Source: Providencia vermicola (GTDB lineage Bacteria > Pseudomonadota > Gammaproteobacteria > Enterobacterales > Enterobacteriaceae). From it: a stretch of 64,000 bases of DNA. The first letter of the stretch is position 1. Each line of letters starts with the position of its first letter. Shown one piece after another: positions 1 to 8,584 of this stretch. A model generated the notes under the pieces. It was given only the letters and a program-made list of their open reading frames with translations, ran no database searches and had not been told where the DNA came from. The stretch covers positions 81,659-145,658 of the forward strand of contig NZ_JAGSPI010000013.1 of assembly GCF_020381325.1 (NCBI RefSeq), given 5' to 3'. The translations under genes were made by a program, and so were the position numbers.

Positions 1-523
1 CACCGATTAAATTGGCAGCCGCAACCCAGCGTTCGTTAATTGGCGTATCAAAAATGAGTTTAGGGGATGCTTCAACTGTCAACCAGCTATTTTCCATGAT
101 TTCTCGCTCTAGTTGGCCTGGCTCCCAACTGGAATAACCTAAGGCAACTAAAGAGTTTTCTGGAGAGTGATCGCTACCAAGAGTTTCTAAAATATCTTTT
201 GATGTAGTGACCATCACTTCATCATTAAGATGCAAGCTAGATAAAAAGCCGCTAATTGGTGTATGTAAGATAAAACCATGTTCTTCTGCAACAGGCCCAC
301 CAGCAATCACGGGGCGTTGTAGGTTACGTTTATTGACTTTATCGGATACCGTAATTTCAAGTTTTCTTAGCATGGTATCAACTGAAAAGTCATCAATGGG
401 TTTATTAATGACTAAACCCATTGCGCCTTTTTCGTTGTGCTCACACACATACACTACAGATTGCTCAAAATAAGGATCTGTGAGGGATGGCATGGCAATA
501 AGAAAATGGTTTTGTAGATTCAA
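1..523 (-). CDS. yqgE: YqgE/AlgH family protein (UPF0301), 3' end outside window
   Basis: This is a small cytoplasmic protein of the conserved YqgE/AlgH family, whose biochemical role is not established. The reading frame gives an N-terminus beginning NLQNHFLIAMPSLTDPYF, which is typical of the family, followed by VVYVCEHN and GLVINKPI. I place the start at a TTG (bases 521-523) because a GGAG sits 7 bases upstream and the family normally has about ten residues before the MPSL motif; the downstream ATG in MPSL would cut these off. About 174 codons are visible, against about 187 in E. coli, so roughly 13 residues lie beyond the left edge. It follows gshB and rsmE on the same strand, as in E. 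coli. Confidence 0.93.
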   Translation of the reverse strand, partial: MNLQNHFLIAMPSLTDPYFEQSVVYVCEHNEKGAMGLVINKPIDDFSVDTMLRKLEITVSDKVNKRNLQRPVIAGGPVAEEHGFILHTPISGFLSSLHLNDEVMVTTSKDILETLGSDHSPENSLVALGYSSWEPGQLEREIMENSWLTVEASPKLIFDTPINERWVAAANLIG

Positions 524-556
524 ACTTAAACTCCATTCATTTTTATTGAATTCGTT

Positions 557-587
557 GGCTAAAAAGGCAGAAATCGCCTTTTTAGCC
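557..587. terminator. Perfect hairpin between gshB and yqgE
   Basis: A 12-bp perfect inverted repeat (GGCTAAAAAGGC with GCCTTTTTAGCC) surrounds a 7-base loop. It lies between the gshB stop and the yqgE start. Neither side has a clean run of T outside the stem, so it may be a weak terminator or an RNA processing or stability element rather than a full intrinsic terminator. Confidence 0.5.
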
Positions 588-598
588 CGTTTTATTGC

Positions 599-1546
599 TT
601 ATTTTTTCAAGCGACGCTCAATGGCATCCATCAACATACCTGTGATAGAAATATCAAAAGCCGCTTCGATTTCACGAGCACAAGTTGGGCTAGTGACATT
701 AATTTCAGTCAGGCGATCACCAATAATGTCTAACCCAACGAACACTAGGCCTTTTTCTTTCAGTGTTGGCGCAACGGCACGTGCAATTGCCCAATCACTC
801 TCTGTTAAAGGACGCGCTTCGCCACGGCCACCTGCGGCCAAATTACCACGGGTTTCACCTTGCGCTGGAATACGCGCTAAACAGTACGGCACTGGCTCAC
901 CATCAACCACTAACACACGCTTATCACCCTCTTTAATTGCAGGTAAAAAGTTTTGTGCCATACAATAGCGGGAGCTATGTTCTGTCAGTGTTTCGATGAT
1001 CACGCCTACATTAGGGTCATCTTGTTTTAAACGGAAAATCGATGCACCGCCCATGCCATCAAGGGGTTTGAAGATCACATCCCCATGTTTTTGATGGAAT
1101 TCTCGTAACTTTTGCGGGCTGCGAGTCACTAGTGTGTCTGGCGTTAATTCAGGGAACCAAGCGGTGAATAATTTTTCATTACAGTCACGTAGGCTTTGCG
1201 GCTTATTCACAATCAATGAACCCGCTTGTTCTGCGCGTTCTAAAATATAGGTTGCGTAAATGAACTCAGTATCGAATGGCGGATCTTTGCGCATCAAAAT
1301 CGCATCAAGGGAACCGAGGGCGATATCTTGCTCACCATGGAATTCGTACCATTTCGCAGGGTTTTCTTCGACGGTAACAATTTTAGTCTGTGCGCGAGCT
1401 TCACCTTGGTGCAAATAGAGGTCATTCATTTCCATATAATGGATTTCATAACCACGACGCTGAGCTTCCAACATCATTGCAAAACTGGTGTCTTTCTTGA
1501 TTTTGATGGATGAAATAGGATCCATCACTATACCGAGCTTGATCAT
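599..1546 (-). CDS. gshB: Glutathione synthetase
   Basis: GshB is a cytoplasmic ATP-grasp ligase that joins gamma-glutamylcysteine and glycine to make glutathione, the second step after GshA, which is also encoded in this window. The 315-residue length matches the enterobacterial enzyme. The N-terminus begins MIKLGIVMDPI, and the ATP-grasp region includes FKPLDGMGGASIFR (about residues 155-168) and VLVVDGEPVPYCLARIP. The C-terminal part holds GLDIIGDRLTEINVTSPT, the family's metal and substrate-binding stretch. A strong AAGGAG lies just before the ATG. It follows rsmE by 9 bases, so the two are almost certainly co-transcribed, with yqgE downstream. Confidence 0.98.
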   Translation of the reverse strand: MIKLGIVMDPISSIKIKKDTSFAMMLEAQRRGYEIHYMEMNDLYLHQGEARAQTKIVTVEENPAKWYEFHGEQDIALGSLDAILMRKDPPFDTEFIYATYILERAEQAGSLIVNKPQSLRDCNEKLFTAWFPELTPDTLVTRSPQKLREFHQKHGDVIFKPLDGMGGASIFRLKQDDPNVGVIIETLTEHSSRYCMAQNFLPAIKEGDKRVLVVDGEPVPYCLARIPAQGETRGNLAAGGRGEARPLTESDWAIARAVAPTLKEKGLVFVGLDIIGDRLTEINVTSPTCAREIEAAFDISITGMLMDAIERRLKK

Positions 1547-1555
1547 TTTTTCTCC

Positions 1556-2287
1556 TTAACCCAGATCACCTAAGCGCACTTGCAGTGCAGTGATAGCGGT
1601 TAGCGCAGTCGTTTCTGTTCTAAGTACTCTAGGGCCTAACAGTATATCGGTAAATTGATAATTGGCTGTCATGGCGATTTCATCCGCTGAAAGCCCGCCT
1701 TCTGGGCCAATCAACAGTCTTACTTTTTTCAATTGAGTCGGCAGAGTATTGATGCTTTCTGTCGCTCTTGGGTGAAGATTTACTTTGAAAGCACCGTCAT
1801 CTTCCGAACACCAAGTTTCCAGGCTTTGTACGGGGCGAATTTCAGGGATACGGTTTCGGCCACATTGTTCACATGCCGCAATCGCAATTTTTTGCCATTG
1901 CTGTAATTTTTTTTCGAGTCGCTCGGGGTCTAAACGCACACCACAACGCTCTGAAATTAAAGGGGTAATGGTATTAACACCCAATTCAACAGATTTTTGG
2001 ATGGTGAATTCCATTTTTTCCCCGCGTGACATGACTTGGCCTAAATGGAGATCGAGGGGGGACTCCCTATCATCAAGATTGCCACTTTCAATGTAGACCA
2101 AAACATGCTTTTTCGACGCTTCCGTAATTTCAGCACTAAAAGTTTGGTTGCTACCATCAAACAGCTCAAGCTTCTGACCAGGAGCCATACGGAGGACTCT
2201 GCCTACATGGTTTGCGGCATCATCACCAAGAGAAATGGTTGTATTGGTTTGTATTGGCTCAGGGTGATAAATGCGTGGAATGCGCAT
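1556..2287 (-). CDS. rsmE: 16S rRNA m3U1498 methyltransferase
   Basis: RsmE methylates N3 of U1498 in 16S rRNA using S-adenosylmethionine and belongs to the SPOUT (trefoil-knot) class. The 243-residue length and the start [12 protein letters not shown] match the family. The knot region is seen in the sequence [16 protein letters not shown] (about residues 190-205) and the C-terminal [16 protein letters not shown], both hallmark motifs. It is the first gene of a rsmE-gshB-yqgE unit on the minus strand. In E. coli endA lies just upstream, but here the neighbour is a prepilin peptidase on the other strand. Confidence 0.97.
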   Translation of the reverse strand: MRIPRIYHPEPIQTNTTISLGDDAANHVGRVLRMAPGQKLELFDGSNQTFSAEITEASKKHVLVYIESGNLDDRESPLDLHLGQVMSRGEKMEFTIQKSVELGVNTITPLISERCGVRLDPERLEKKLQQWQKIAIAACEQCGRNRIPEIRPVQSLETWCSEDDGAFKVNLHPRATESINTLPTQLKKVRLLIGPEGGLSADEIAMTANYQFTDILLGPRVLRTETTALTAITALQVRLGDLG

Positions 2288-2565
2288 GGTGTTTCCTTAG
2301 TACAGACTCGATTAATAAACAGGATAGCTTTGGTGAATATGGGGATTGAATCGCAAAACTCAAGCTTTGTTGTCTAGTTTATAACGAAAAAAAACGTATT
2401 TATAGTACGTCTGTGCCATCGTTGTTAGATTAGACGCGATTGATAAATAAATAGAAAAAACTTGAGCTCGAATAAACTGATTGTATTGAACGGAATTAAA
2501 GTGTTTAGGTTGGTTATTTTTCTGCGTATATTTGTTTTTTCTCCATAATGGAATAAGGAGTTAAT

Positions 2566-3375
2566 ATGCTCAACTTATGGTGCGCAGTTTTAGAAAAATT
2601 CGTTTTTATCTTTAATGAAACAATGAATCTTTTATTTAAATTGAAAACAGAGTGGAGCTGTTTTTATATTAAATTTAATAATATTATGGTTAATAAGGAA
2701 GTTTATTTTATTTTAATGCTTTTAGTGTTATCTGTAATAATGACCTTTAAGCTATTGAAATCTATTCCTGAAAAATATTTTAAATTACCTTCTATTGAGG
2801 TTAATTATTTTTCATTGGTTTTTATTTATTCAGTATTGAGTCTTATCATTTTTTATTCATTGAGTCATTGGCTTGTCATCATATTTTTATTCGTGTTTTT
2901 AAACTTCACTATATTGCTGTTTATTATTGATTATAAAACAGGGTATTTACCGAATATATTAACTTACCCATTTTTAGGGGCTGGGTTGTTGTATCAAATG
3001 AGTTCTCCAAACGGTAATGTGATTTCGGCTATCTATGCCATTATTGTAGCTTATTTGACCATTATGTTTATCACAACGCTGGTGGAAAAAATTAAAAAAC
3101 AGCCGCAAATGGGAAGGGGGGATTTTAAATTGATTGCTGCGTGTGCATCATGGCTTGGTGTGCTGAATTTACCGCATTTTTTAGGTCTAGCAGCAGTGCT
3201 AGGGCTTTTTCACTACAGTGCGAGTTATTGGCTATTACCTAAGTTCCATGGCGTTGGCGGAAAATCGTATTTGAAAAGTGGAAAAGGTATGAATGTGGGG
3301 GATCCGGCTATTCCTTTTGGGCCAGCGATTTTGGTTAGTGCGAGTATTTGGCTGTATTTATCACTTATTCAATGA
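2566..3375 (+). CDS. Orphan A24 family prepilin peptidase
   Basis: Type IV prepilin peptidases are inner-membrane aspartic proteases that cut the leader from pilins and type II secretion pseudopilins. Both catalytic aspartates are visible: D122 in IIDYKTGYLPN and D186 in MGRGDFKLIA, and there is a C-terminal PFGPAI motif as in PilD/GspO. Several hydrophobic segments are seen. The N-terminal methyltransferase domain with its paired CxxC motifs, present in classical PilD, is absent; instead there is an AT-rich, Lys/Phe/Ile-rich stretch of about 75 residues. No pilin or secretion gene is nearby. A clear AAGGAG precedes the ATG. The first two thirds of the gene are much more AT-rich than the neighbours, suggesting transfer or decay. 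The substrate is unknown. Confidence 0.85.
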   Translation: MLNLWCAVLEKFVFIFNETMNLLFKLKTEWSCFYIKFNNIMVNKEVYFILMLLVLSVIMTFKLLKSIPEKYFKLPSIEVNYFSLVFIYSVLSLIIFYSLSHWLVIIFLFVFLNFTILLFIIDYKTGYLPNILTYPFLGAGLLYQMSSPNGNVISAIYAIIVAYLTIMFITTLVEKIKKQPQMGRGDFKLIAACASWLGVLNLPHFLGLAAVLGLFHYSASYWLLPKFHGVGGKSYLKSGKGMNVGDPAIPFGPAILVSASIWLYLSLIQ

Positions 3376-3415
3376 TAATAAATGAATAACACAGCCAAAT
3401 GATTTGCTCGTTTGG

Positions 3416-4060
3416 TTATTTAGCAGCATTAACCATGGTATCTAAGAATTGTTGCCATTTATCTGGAGCGCCAAGGTAGTTTTGTAGTGGGACTCGTAGC
3501 CACTGGCCTTGTTGCTGAATCAGCAATGTAGGGAAGCCTGATGCACCTGATTGCGCTAATAGTGTTTTACTGTTTTGAATGTGGGTCTTAGTTTCACTTA
3601 GCTCACTCTGTGCGTAGCCGGTCGTATATTGAGCGACATCCAACCCAATGCTCTGTGCTAAATCTAACAGGACAGCGCTATCATTAATGTGGCGACCTGA
3701 AATATAGTGGGCTTTTTGAATCGCTTTTAGCATTTCTAAGCCTTTACCTTGTTTTGTTGCTGCCAATATCGCTGTTTGCGGTATTTCTGAGTCCATAATG
3801 AAATTAGGCTCATGCAACATTTTGAGGTATTCATCACCAAAAACTTGCCCTGTCATTGACGCTATACGTTTATCAGATTGGATAATGTGTTGGCGGAAAT
3901 TATCATCTAAATGTAGTCGGGAGCTGCCCGCAAGCATGCCACCACCATGCATTTCGATACGAATGTTTGGGTGTTTTGCAGCAACTTCAATTAATGGTGC
4001 AGCAGCATAACACCAGCCACAATAAGGGTCATAAATATAGTGTAGGGTAATATTGCTCAT
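3416..4060 (-). CDS. DsbA family thioredoxin-fold protein
   Basis: This is a thioredoxin-fold protein of the DsbA superfamily, FrnE-like in appearance. The redox motif CGWC lies at residues 14-17 in YDPYCGWCYAAAP, and the cis-proline loop is in GASGFPTLLIQ near residue 175. No signal peptide is seen, so it probably acts in the cytoplasm, unlike periplasmic DsbA. The start at 4060 (MSNITLHY) is preferred over one 12 codons upstream because a GAGAC element sits at normal distance and the fold begins immediately after. It lies on the same strand as the MBL-fold gene upstream (about 140 bases), so the two may form a unit facing the LysR-type gene. Substrate unknown. Confidence 0.85.
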   Translation of the reverse strand: MSNITLHYIYDPYCGWCYAAAPLIEVAAKHPNIRIEMHGGGMLAGSSRLHLDDNFRQHIIQSDKRIASMTGQVFGDEYLKMLHEPNFIMDSEIPQTAILAATKQGKGLEMLKAIQKAHYISGRHINDSAVLLDLAQSIGLDVAQYTTGYAQSELSETKTHIQNSKTLLAQSGASGFPTLLIQQQGQWLRVPLQNYLGAPDKWQQFLDTMVNAAK

Positions 4061-4198
4061 AATAATGTCTCGTTGAATTATTTTTAAGATACTCAAGGTG
4101 GTAGCATAAACTATCCCCCGAGATCATTTTGTTTTTAATGTGTATCCACAAGTTACAAGAAGTACCAAAACAAATGAAATAGGGGGGAGTTTATTGGC

Positions 4199-5071
4199 TT
4201 ATTGAGGCCACTGCATTTCGCCTTTAATCACTTTGGCACTGAGCTCTAGGCTCGATTTTTCATCTAAATTAGGGTATTGCGTTTCTACTTTTTTAATCAG
4301 TTCATCCGCGTTTTTGCTTGCTTTTGTCGCAGTTTCAAAGTCACTTAAATATTGCTGAGTAAATGTAACGGTGCCAATATCAAACTTAGAATTGCCAGTA
4401 AAATGCCCTGGTACAACGGTTTCGGGTTTAAGTGCTTTAATACTTTCTAAAGCTTGTTGCCAGTTTTGGCGCGAAGCTTCAGTTTGGGTATCTGCCACCC
4501 AAACATGGAGGTTATCGTAAACTAATACGCCACCCACGACCGCTTTTAAAGAGGGTACCCATAGATAAGTTCTGTCTGGTGAAGCACTATCGAGGCCTTT
4601 GATCACTAACTTTTCACCATCAACGGTAAAGCTATTTCCTTTAATGACTTCAGGAACAATAACATGGCTAGGTGCTTCATTTTTTAACTCACCGCCCCAA
4701 TAGGCAAGTTTGCCATCTTTAGTTGCATTAATGGCGTTGACGGTTTCGGCAGTTGCAACCACTTTGGCTTCAGGGAAAGCTTTTGTCAGCGTCTCTAAAC
4801 CAAAATAAAAATCAGGGTCGGAATGGCTAATATAAATGGTGGTTAATTTCTTATTCAGCTTTTGGATTTTATCAACTAATTTTTGTGCGTCGTTGTTTTG
4901 AAATTGAGCATCAATTAAAACCACTTCAGTTGGGCCGCTAATAATCTCAGACGAAACAGGGAAAACACTGTTATGGCCTGGGTTATACACATCTAATGTT
5001 AGCTTTTCAGCCTGTGCCATATGCATAGTTGTTGCGAATAATGTCGTTGCTGCTAATAAGGTAAGTTTCAT
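4199..5071 (-). CDS. Secreted metallo-beta-lactamase-fold protein with altered metal motif
   Basis: The protein has 290 residues with a signal peptide (about residues 1-21, ending MAQA), so it is predicted to be periplasmic. The MBL fold is seen from the FPVSSEII, VVLIDAQF and TIYISHSDPDFYFG segments. The canonical metal motif HxHxDH is changed: H83 and D87 are kept, but D85 and F88 stand where histidines are expected. A late histidine is present in VVPGHFTGN (H223). Members of this superfamily hydrolyse many substrates; here metal binding may be altered and no substrate can be named. It is divergent from a LysR-type regulator 132 bases away, which probably controls it. Confidence 0.85.
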   Translation of the reverse strand: MKLTLLAATTLFATTMHMAQAEKLTLDVYNPGHNSVFPVSSEIISGPTEVVLIDAQFQNNDAQKLVDKIQKLNKKLTTIYISHSDPDFYFGLETLTKAFPEAKVVATAETVNAINATKDGKLAYWGGELKNEAPSHVIVPEVIKGNSFTVDGEKLVIKGLDSASPDRTYLWVPSLKAVVGGVLVYDNLHVWVADTQTEASRQNWQQALESIKALKPETVVPGHFTGNSKFDIGTVTFTQQYLSDFETATKASKNADELIKKVETQYPNLDEKSSLELSAKVIKGEMQWPQ

Positions 5072-5203
5072 TTTTATATCCTAAAATTAAGTGATGCAGG
5101 TAAATGTTGTTTGGCTTGGTGTGTATATTAGATTGTAATAATGATGGGAAAAACAGCATAATTAGGCTTTGTTTGTTGCATAAATCGATCGAATTGGTGG
5201 GCT

Positions 5204-6124
5204 ATGGATAGATTAAAAGCGGTAGAAGTGTTTATCACTATTGTGGAGAGTGGCAGCCTAAGCGGTGCGGCAGATAAGCTAGATATGTCTCGTGCGATGG
5301 TAACTCGCTATTTATCTGAGATGGAACAATGGGCGGGTGTTCGGTTATTAAACCGTACAACAAGGCGGCTTAGCTTAACTTCTGCGGGGGAAGGGGTTTA
5401 CCAACAATCGTTACAGCTAAATGCGATTTCACAAACTGTTCCTGTGCAGCAAGAGCATGATAACCAAGCATTATCAGGTTTGGTACGTATTAGCTGCTCA
5501 CAATCTATAGCCCAAAGTGCGCTTTCCATTGCAATGACCGAGTTTATGCAACAGTACCCCAATATGGCGATTGATATGCAAATATCGAATAAATCAGTGA
5601 ATCTTATTGAGGAAAGAATTGATTTAGCGATCCGTATTACTAATCAGCTAGAGCCAAGCCTGATTGCGAAGCCACTTTCAACCTGTTATTCCGTGATCTG
5701 TGCATCTCCCCGTTTTTTGGAAGGAAAAAAGCACCCTACAAAACCCGAAGATTTAGCGTTACTGGATTGTCTAACTTATAACTTTTTTGGGCGCAGTTTA
5801 TGGGCGTTTGAAAAAGATGGCGAACAGCACACGGTATTAGTGGATGGAAGGTTGAGTGCTAATGAATCTGTTTTTATCGCCGAAGCGACCTTAAATGGGG
5901 CTGGGGTTTCTATGCAGCCTTATTATTCAGTTGCAAAGTACTTGGATTCAGGCGAATTAATCCAATTATTACCTGATTACACACCAATGCCATTAGGTAT
6001 TTACGCTGTGTATACCAGTCGACAAAAAATGCCAACCTCACTACGTGCAGTGATCGATTATCTTGCTAACTGGTTTACTACCTCACCCCATTGGTTATCA
6101 CTGATGCAGCAAGGCCAGCGCTAA
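5204..6124 (+). CDS. LysR-type transcriptional regulator
   Basis: The N-terminus (about residues 1-60) is a LysR-type winged helix-turn-helix: MDRLKAVEVFITIVESGSL, then SRAMVTRYLSEME as the recognition region and RLLNRTTRRLSLT. The rest is a substrate-binding domain. The length of 306 residues is normal. It reads away from the MBL-fold gene, and the shared 132-base interval contains a palindromic TCGATCGA (5185-5192) just upstream of its start. By the usual LysR arrangement it likely regulates the MBL-fold and DsbA-like genes (inference). The last 27 bases overlap the convergent lysR gene. The effector is unknown; the N-terminus resembles the DmlR/YafC subgroup. Confidence 0.93.
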   Translation: MDRLKAVEVFITIVESGSLSGAADKLDMSRAMVTRYLSEMEQWAGVRLLNRTTRRLSLTSAGEGVYQQSLQLNAISQTVPVQQEHDNQALSGLVRISCSQSIAQSALSIAMTEFMQQYPNMAIDMQISNKSVNLIEERIDLAIRITNQLEPSLIAKPLSTCYSVICASPRFLEGKKHPTKPEDLALLDCLTYNFFGRSLWAFEKDGEQHTVLVDGRLSANESVFIAEATLNGAGVSMQPYYSVAKYLDSGELIQLLPDYTPMPLGIYAVYTSRQKMPTSLRAVIDYLANWFTTSPHWLSLMQQGQR

Positions 6125-7033
6125 ATGTTGTTCAATCTGGTTAAATTGTTTCTTTAAATGTTGTGTAAAAATATCAGTGAGTTGCGATGATGGGCGGTGA
6201 ATAGGCCTAATTAAGCTCACCGTAAACGGAATTGAAAAACTTAAAGGGCGCAGCGCTAGTTTACCCGAAGATTGCTGGTGAAAATCCAACGCTGTTAGTG
6301 GGTTAACAATGGAAATCCCAATGCCTTTTAGTGCCATCGCACAAATAGAAGAAGCCGAATGTGTTTCCATCACCATTTTTCGGTCAATTTGTTGCTCCGC
6401 AAAGGTTGAGTCAATTAATTGGCGGTAGCTGTCAGTTAAAGACAAACTGATAAAGCGTTGATGCTGAAAATCACTGGGGGTTAAGACCTTTTTTTGAGTG
6501 AGAGGATGCCCTGCAGGTAACACACACACTTCATTTAAACTTCCAAGCGTTTGTTGCTCAGTACCTGGCGGCATTTGCAAATGTTCTGTTAAACCAAAAT
6601 CATAGCGCTGGGCAGAGAGCCATTCTTCGAGCACAGGAGATTCCTGCGGGATTACGGTGATACTGACATCAGGGTAGCTTTCCATGAAAGAGTGGCAGAC
6701 TGACGGTAAAAGGGATTGAGCAAAAGCGGGTAAGCAGGTGACAGAAATTTGGGCATGTTCAAAACGGCGTATTGTTTCTGCTGAGTTTTTGATGCGCTCT
6801 AATCCATAGTAAGAGCGTTCAACTTCTTCTAAAAATCGCAGCCCTTGCGCGGTGGGTTGCAAGCGCCCTTTGACGCGATCAAAAAGCTTAAATTGTAGTA
6901 AATGCTCGAGGCGTGCCAGTTCACGGCTGATGGTAGGCTGTGAAGTATTCAGCAATGCAGCGGCTTCTGTCAAGTTAGGGGCGGTCATTACTGCACGAAA
7001 TATCTCAATGTGTCGCCACGAAATGGCCTGCAT
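6098..7033 (-). CDS. lysR: LysR, activator of lysA
   Basis: LysR activates lysA and responds to diaminopimelate and lysine levels in E. coli. The 311-residue length equals that of E. coli LysR. Characteristic stretches are WRHIEIFRAVMTAPNLTEAA and SQPTISRELARLE (helix-turn-helix, about residues 5-45), IVPQESPVLEEWLSAQR, and SLIRPIHRPSSQL near the C-terminus. GAGGTG lies before the ATG. The gene is divergent from lysA with 125 bases between them, the classical arrangement. Two copies of AATAGACTTTA in that interval are candidate binding sites. Confidence 0.96.
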   Translation of the reverse strand: MQAISWRHIEIFRAVMTAPNLTEAAALLNTSQPTISRELARLEHLLQFKLFDRVKGRLQPTAQGLRFLEEVERSYYGLERIKNSAETIRRFEHAQISVTCLPAFAQSLLPSVCHSFMESYPDVSITVIPQESPVLEEWLSAQRYDFGLTEHLQMPPGTEQQTLGSLNEVCVLPAGHPLTQKKVLTPSDFQHQRFISLSLTDSYRQLIDSTFAEQQIDRKMVMETHSASSICAMALKGIGISIVNPLTALDFHQQSSGKLALRPLSFSIPFTVSLIRPIHRPSSQLTDIFTQHLKKQFNQIEQHLALALLHQ

Positions 7034-7067
7034 TTTTCACCTCAAAACCAAAGCTATATCAAATATG

Positions 7068-7127
7068 AATAGACTTTAGCAAAATGGATATTTTTTTTCC
7101 CATCTTTTCTCTGAATAATAGACTTTA
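7068..7127. promoter_or_regulatory. Direct repeats in the lysR-lysA control region
   Basis: The 11-base sequence AATAGACTTTA occurs at 7068-7078 and again at 7117-7127, 49 bases apart, in the short interval between the divergent lysR and lysA genes. The second copy lies just before the lysA start. Position and duplication fit LysR binding or paired promoter elements; this is inferred, not a known consensus. Confidence 0.4.
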
Positions 7128-7158
7128 ATATAATAAAAACTTTCAAACGAGAAACATA

Positions 7159-8424
7159 ATGACTTCATTCGCAACCACTTCAAGCCAGTATTTAACCCCT
7201 GAACATTTACGCACGCTACCTGCACAATACGGTACCCCTGTTTGGGTATATGACAGTGCTGTCATTATTGAGCGTATTAAGCAATTACAAGTCTTTGATA
7301 CGGTGCGCTTTGCTCAAAAAGCCAGTTCAAATATTCATATTTTACGCCTTATGAGAGAGCAGGGTGTTAAAGTGGATTCAGTTTCTTTAGGGGAAATCGA
7401 ACGTGCGCTGGTGGCAGGGTTCAAGCCAGGGCGTGAAAATTCAGAAATCGTGTTTACTGCGGACGTGCTTGATAGAGCTACACTGGCTAAAGTGACGGAG
7501 CTGGATATACCAGTCAATGCGGGGTCAATTGATATGTTAGACCAAATTGGTCAGCAAAAAGCAGGGCACCCAGTTTGGCTTCGTATCAACCCTGGTTTTG
7601 GTCATGGTCATAGCCAAAAAACCAATACGGGCGGTGAAAACAGTAAACACGGTATTTGGCATGAAGATTTGCCAGCTGCACTCGAGAAAATTCGTCATTA
7701 CAATTTATCGTTAGTCGGTATTCATATGCACATTGGCTCCGGCGTTGATTATCAACACCTTGCAGATGTATGTGATTCGATGGTGGCACTGGTTACGACT
7801 GCTGGCGTAGATCTTCATGCTATTTCAGCGGGTGGTGGGTTATCGACACCTTACCGTGAAGGCGATGAATTAATCGATGTGCAGCATTATTATAGTTTAT
7901 GGGATAACGCGCGCCAGCGCATAGCACAGCATCTAGGACACGCGATTGAACTTGAAATCGAACCAGGCCGCTATTTAGTGGCTGAATCGGGCGTTTTGCT
8001 GGCGGAAGTACGTGCTGTGAAAGATATGGGCAGCCGTCATTATGTCCTAGTCGACAGTGGTTTTAATGATTTAATGCGCCCTGCGATGTATGGCAGTTAT
8101 CATCATATTTCTGTTTTACCTGCAGACGGAAGTGCTGCGGATGAGTCACAGCTAAAAGACACTATCATTGCAGGCCCTTTATGTGAATCTGGAGATGTGT
8201 TCACTCAGCTTGAAGGCGGGCTTGTGGTGACTCGCGCATTACCTGAGGTCAATGTGGGGGATTATTTGGTTTTCCACGACACAGGCGCCTATGGCGCATC
8301 TATGTCTTCAAACTATAATAGCCGACCATTATTACCAGAGGTAATGTTTGTTGAGGGGAAACCGCAATTAATTCGCCGTCGTCAGACAATAGAAGAATTA
8401 TTAGCGTTAGAGCTATCACTTTAA
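7159..8424 (+). CDS. lysA: Diaminopimelate decarboxylase
   Basis: LysA is a PLP-dependent enzyme that decarboxylates meso-diaminopimelate to L-lysine, the last step of lysine synthesis. At 421 residues it matches the E. coli enzyme (420). The PLP lysine lies in FAQKASSN (about residue 55), with the fold-type III barrel continuing through HMHIGSGVDY and the GGGL phosphate site. The PLCESGDVF motif near residue 340 supplies the catalytic cysteine of the neighbouring subunit, and the C-terminal sheet holds DTGAYGASM. It is divergent from lysR and ends in a strong terminator. Confidence 0.98.
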   Translation: MTSFATTSSQYLTPEHLRTLPAQYGTPVWVYDSAVIIERIKQLQVFDTVRFAQKASSNIHILRLMREQGVKVDSVSLGEIERALVAGFKPGRENSEIVFTADVLDRATLAKVTELDIPVNAGSIDMLDQIGQQKAGHPVWLRINPGFGHGHSQKTNTGGENSKHGIWHEDLPAALEKIRHYNLSLVGIHMHIGSGVDYQHLADVCDSMVALVTTAGVDLHAISAGGGLSTPYREGDELIDVQHYYSLWDNARQRIAQHLGHAIELEIEPGRYLVAESGVLLAEVRAVKDMGSRHYVLVDSGFNDLMRPAMYGSYHHISVLPADGSAADESQLKDTIIAGPLCESGDVFTQLEGGLVVTRALPEVNVGDYLVFHDTGAYGASMSSNYNSRPLLPEVMFVEGKPQLIRRRQTIEELLALELSL

Positions 8425-8443
8425 AAATTGTCAATGTGATGAA

Positions 8444-8475
8444 AAAGCCAGCGATTAAGTCGCTGGTTTTTTTTA
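8444..8475 (+). terminator. lysA terminator
   Basis: The stem CCAGCGA/TCGCTGG with flanking A/T pairs surrounds a 5-base loop and is followed by a run of eight T. It lies 20 bases after the lysA stop. Confidence 0.9.
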
Positions 8476-8584
8476 TTTTAAAGAAAGTAAAAACTACTCT
8501 TTTGGGTGATTTACAATATTTTTTTGCATGTGAATATAAGGATTTCTACCACTGATTAATTGATATTTTTGGAATAATTTAAAT

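Noticed and set aside
207..473. Plus-strand frame at the left edge
   Set aside because: It is antisense to yqgE, whose protein sequence is clearly conserved.
2045..2377. Plus-strand frame across the rsmE start
   Set aside because: It is antisense to rsmE and has no family resemblance.
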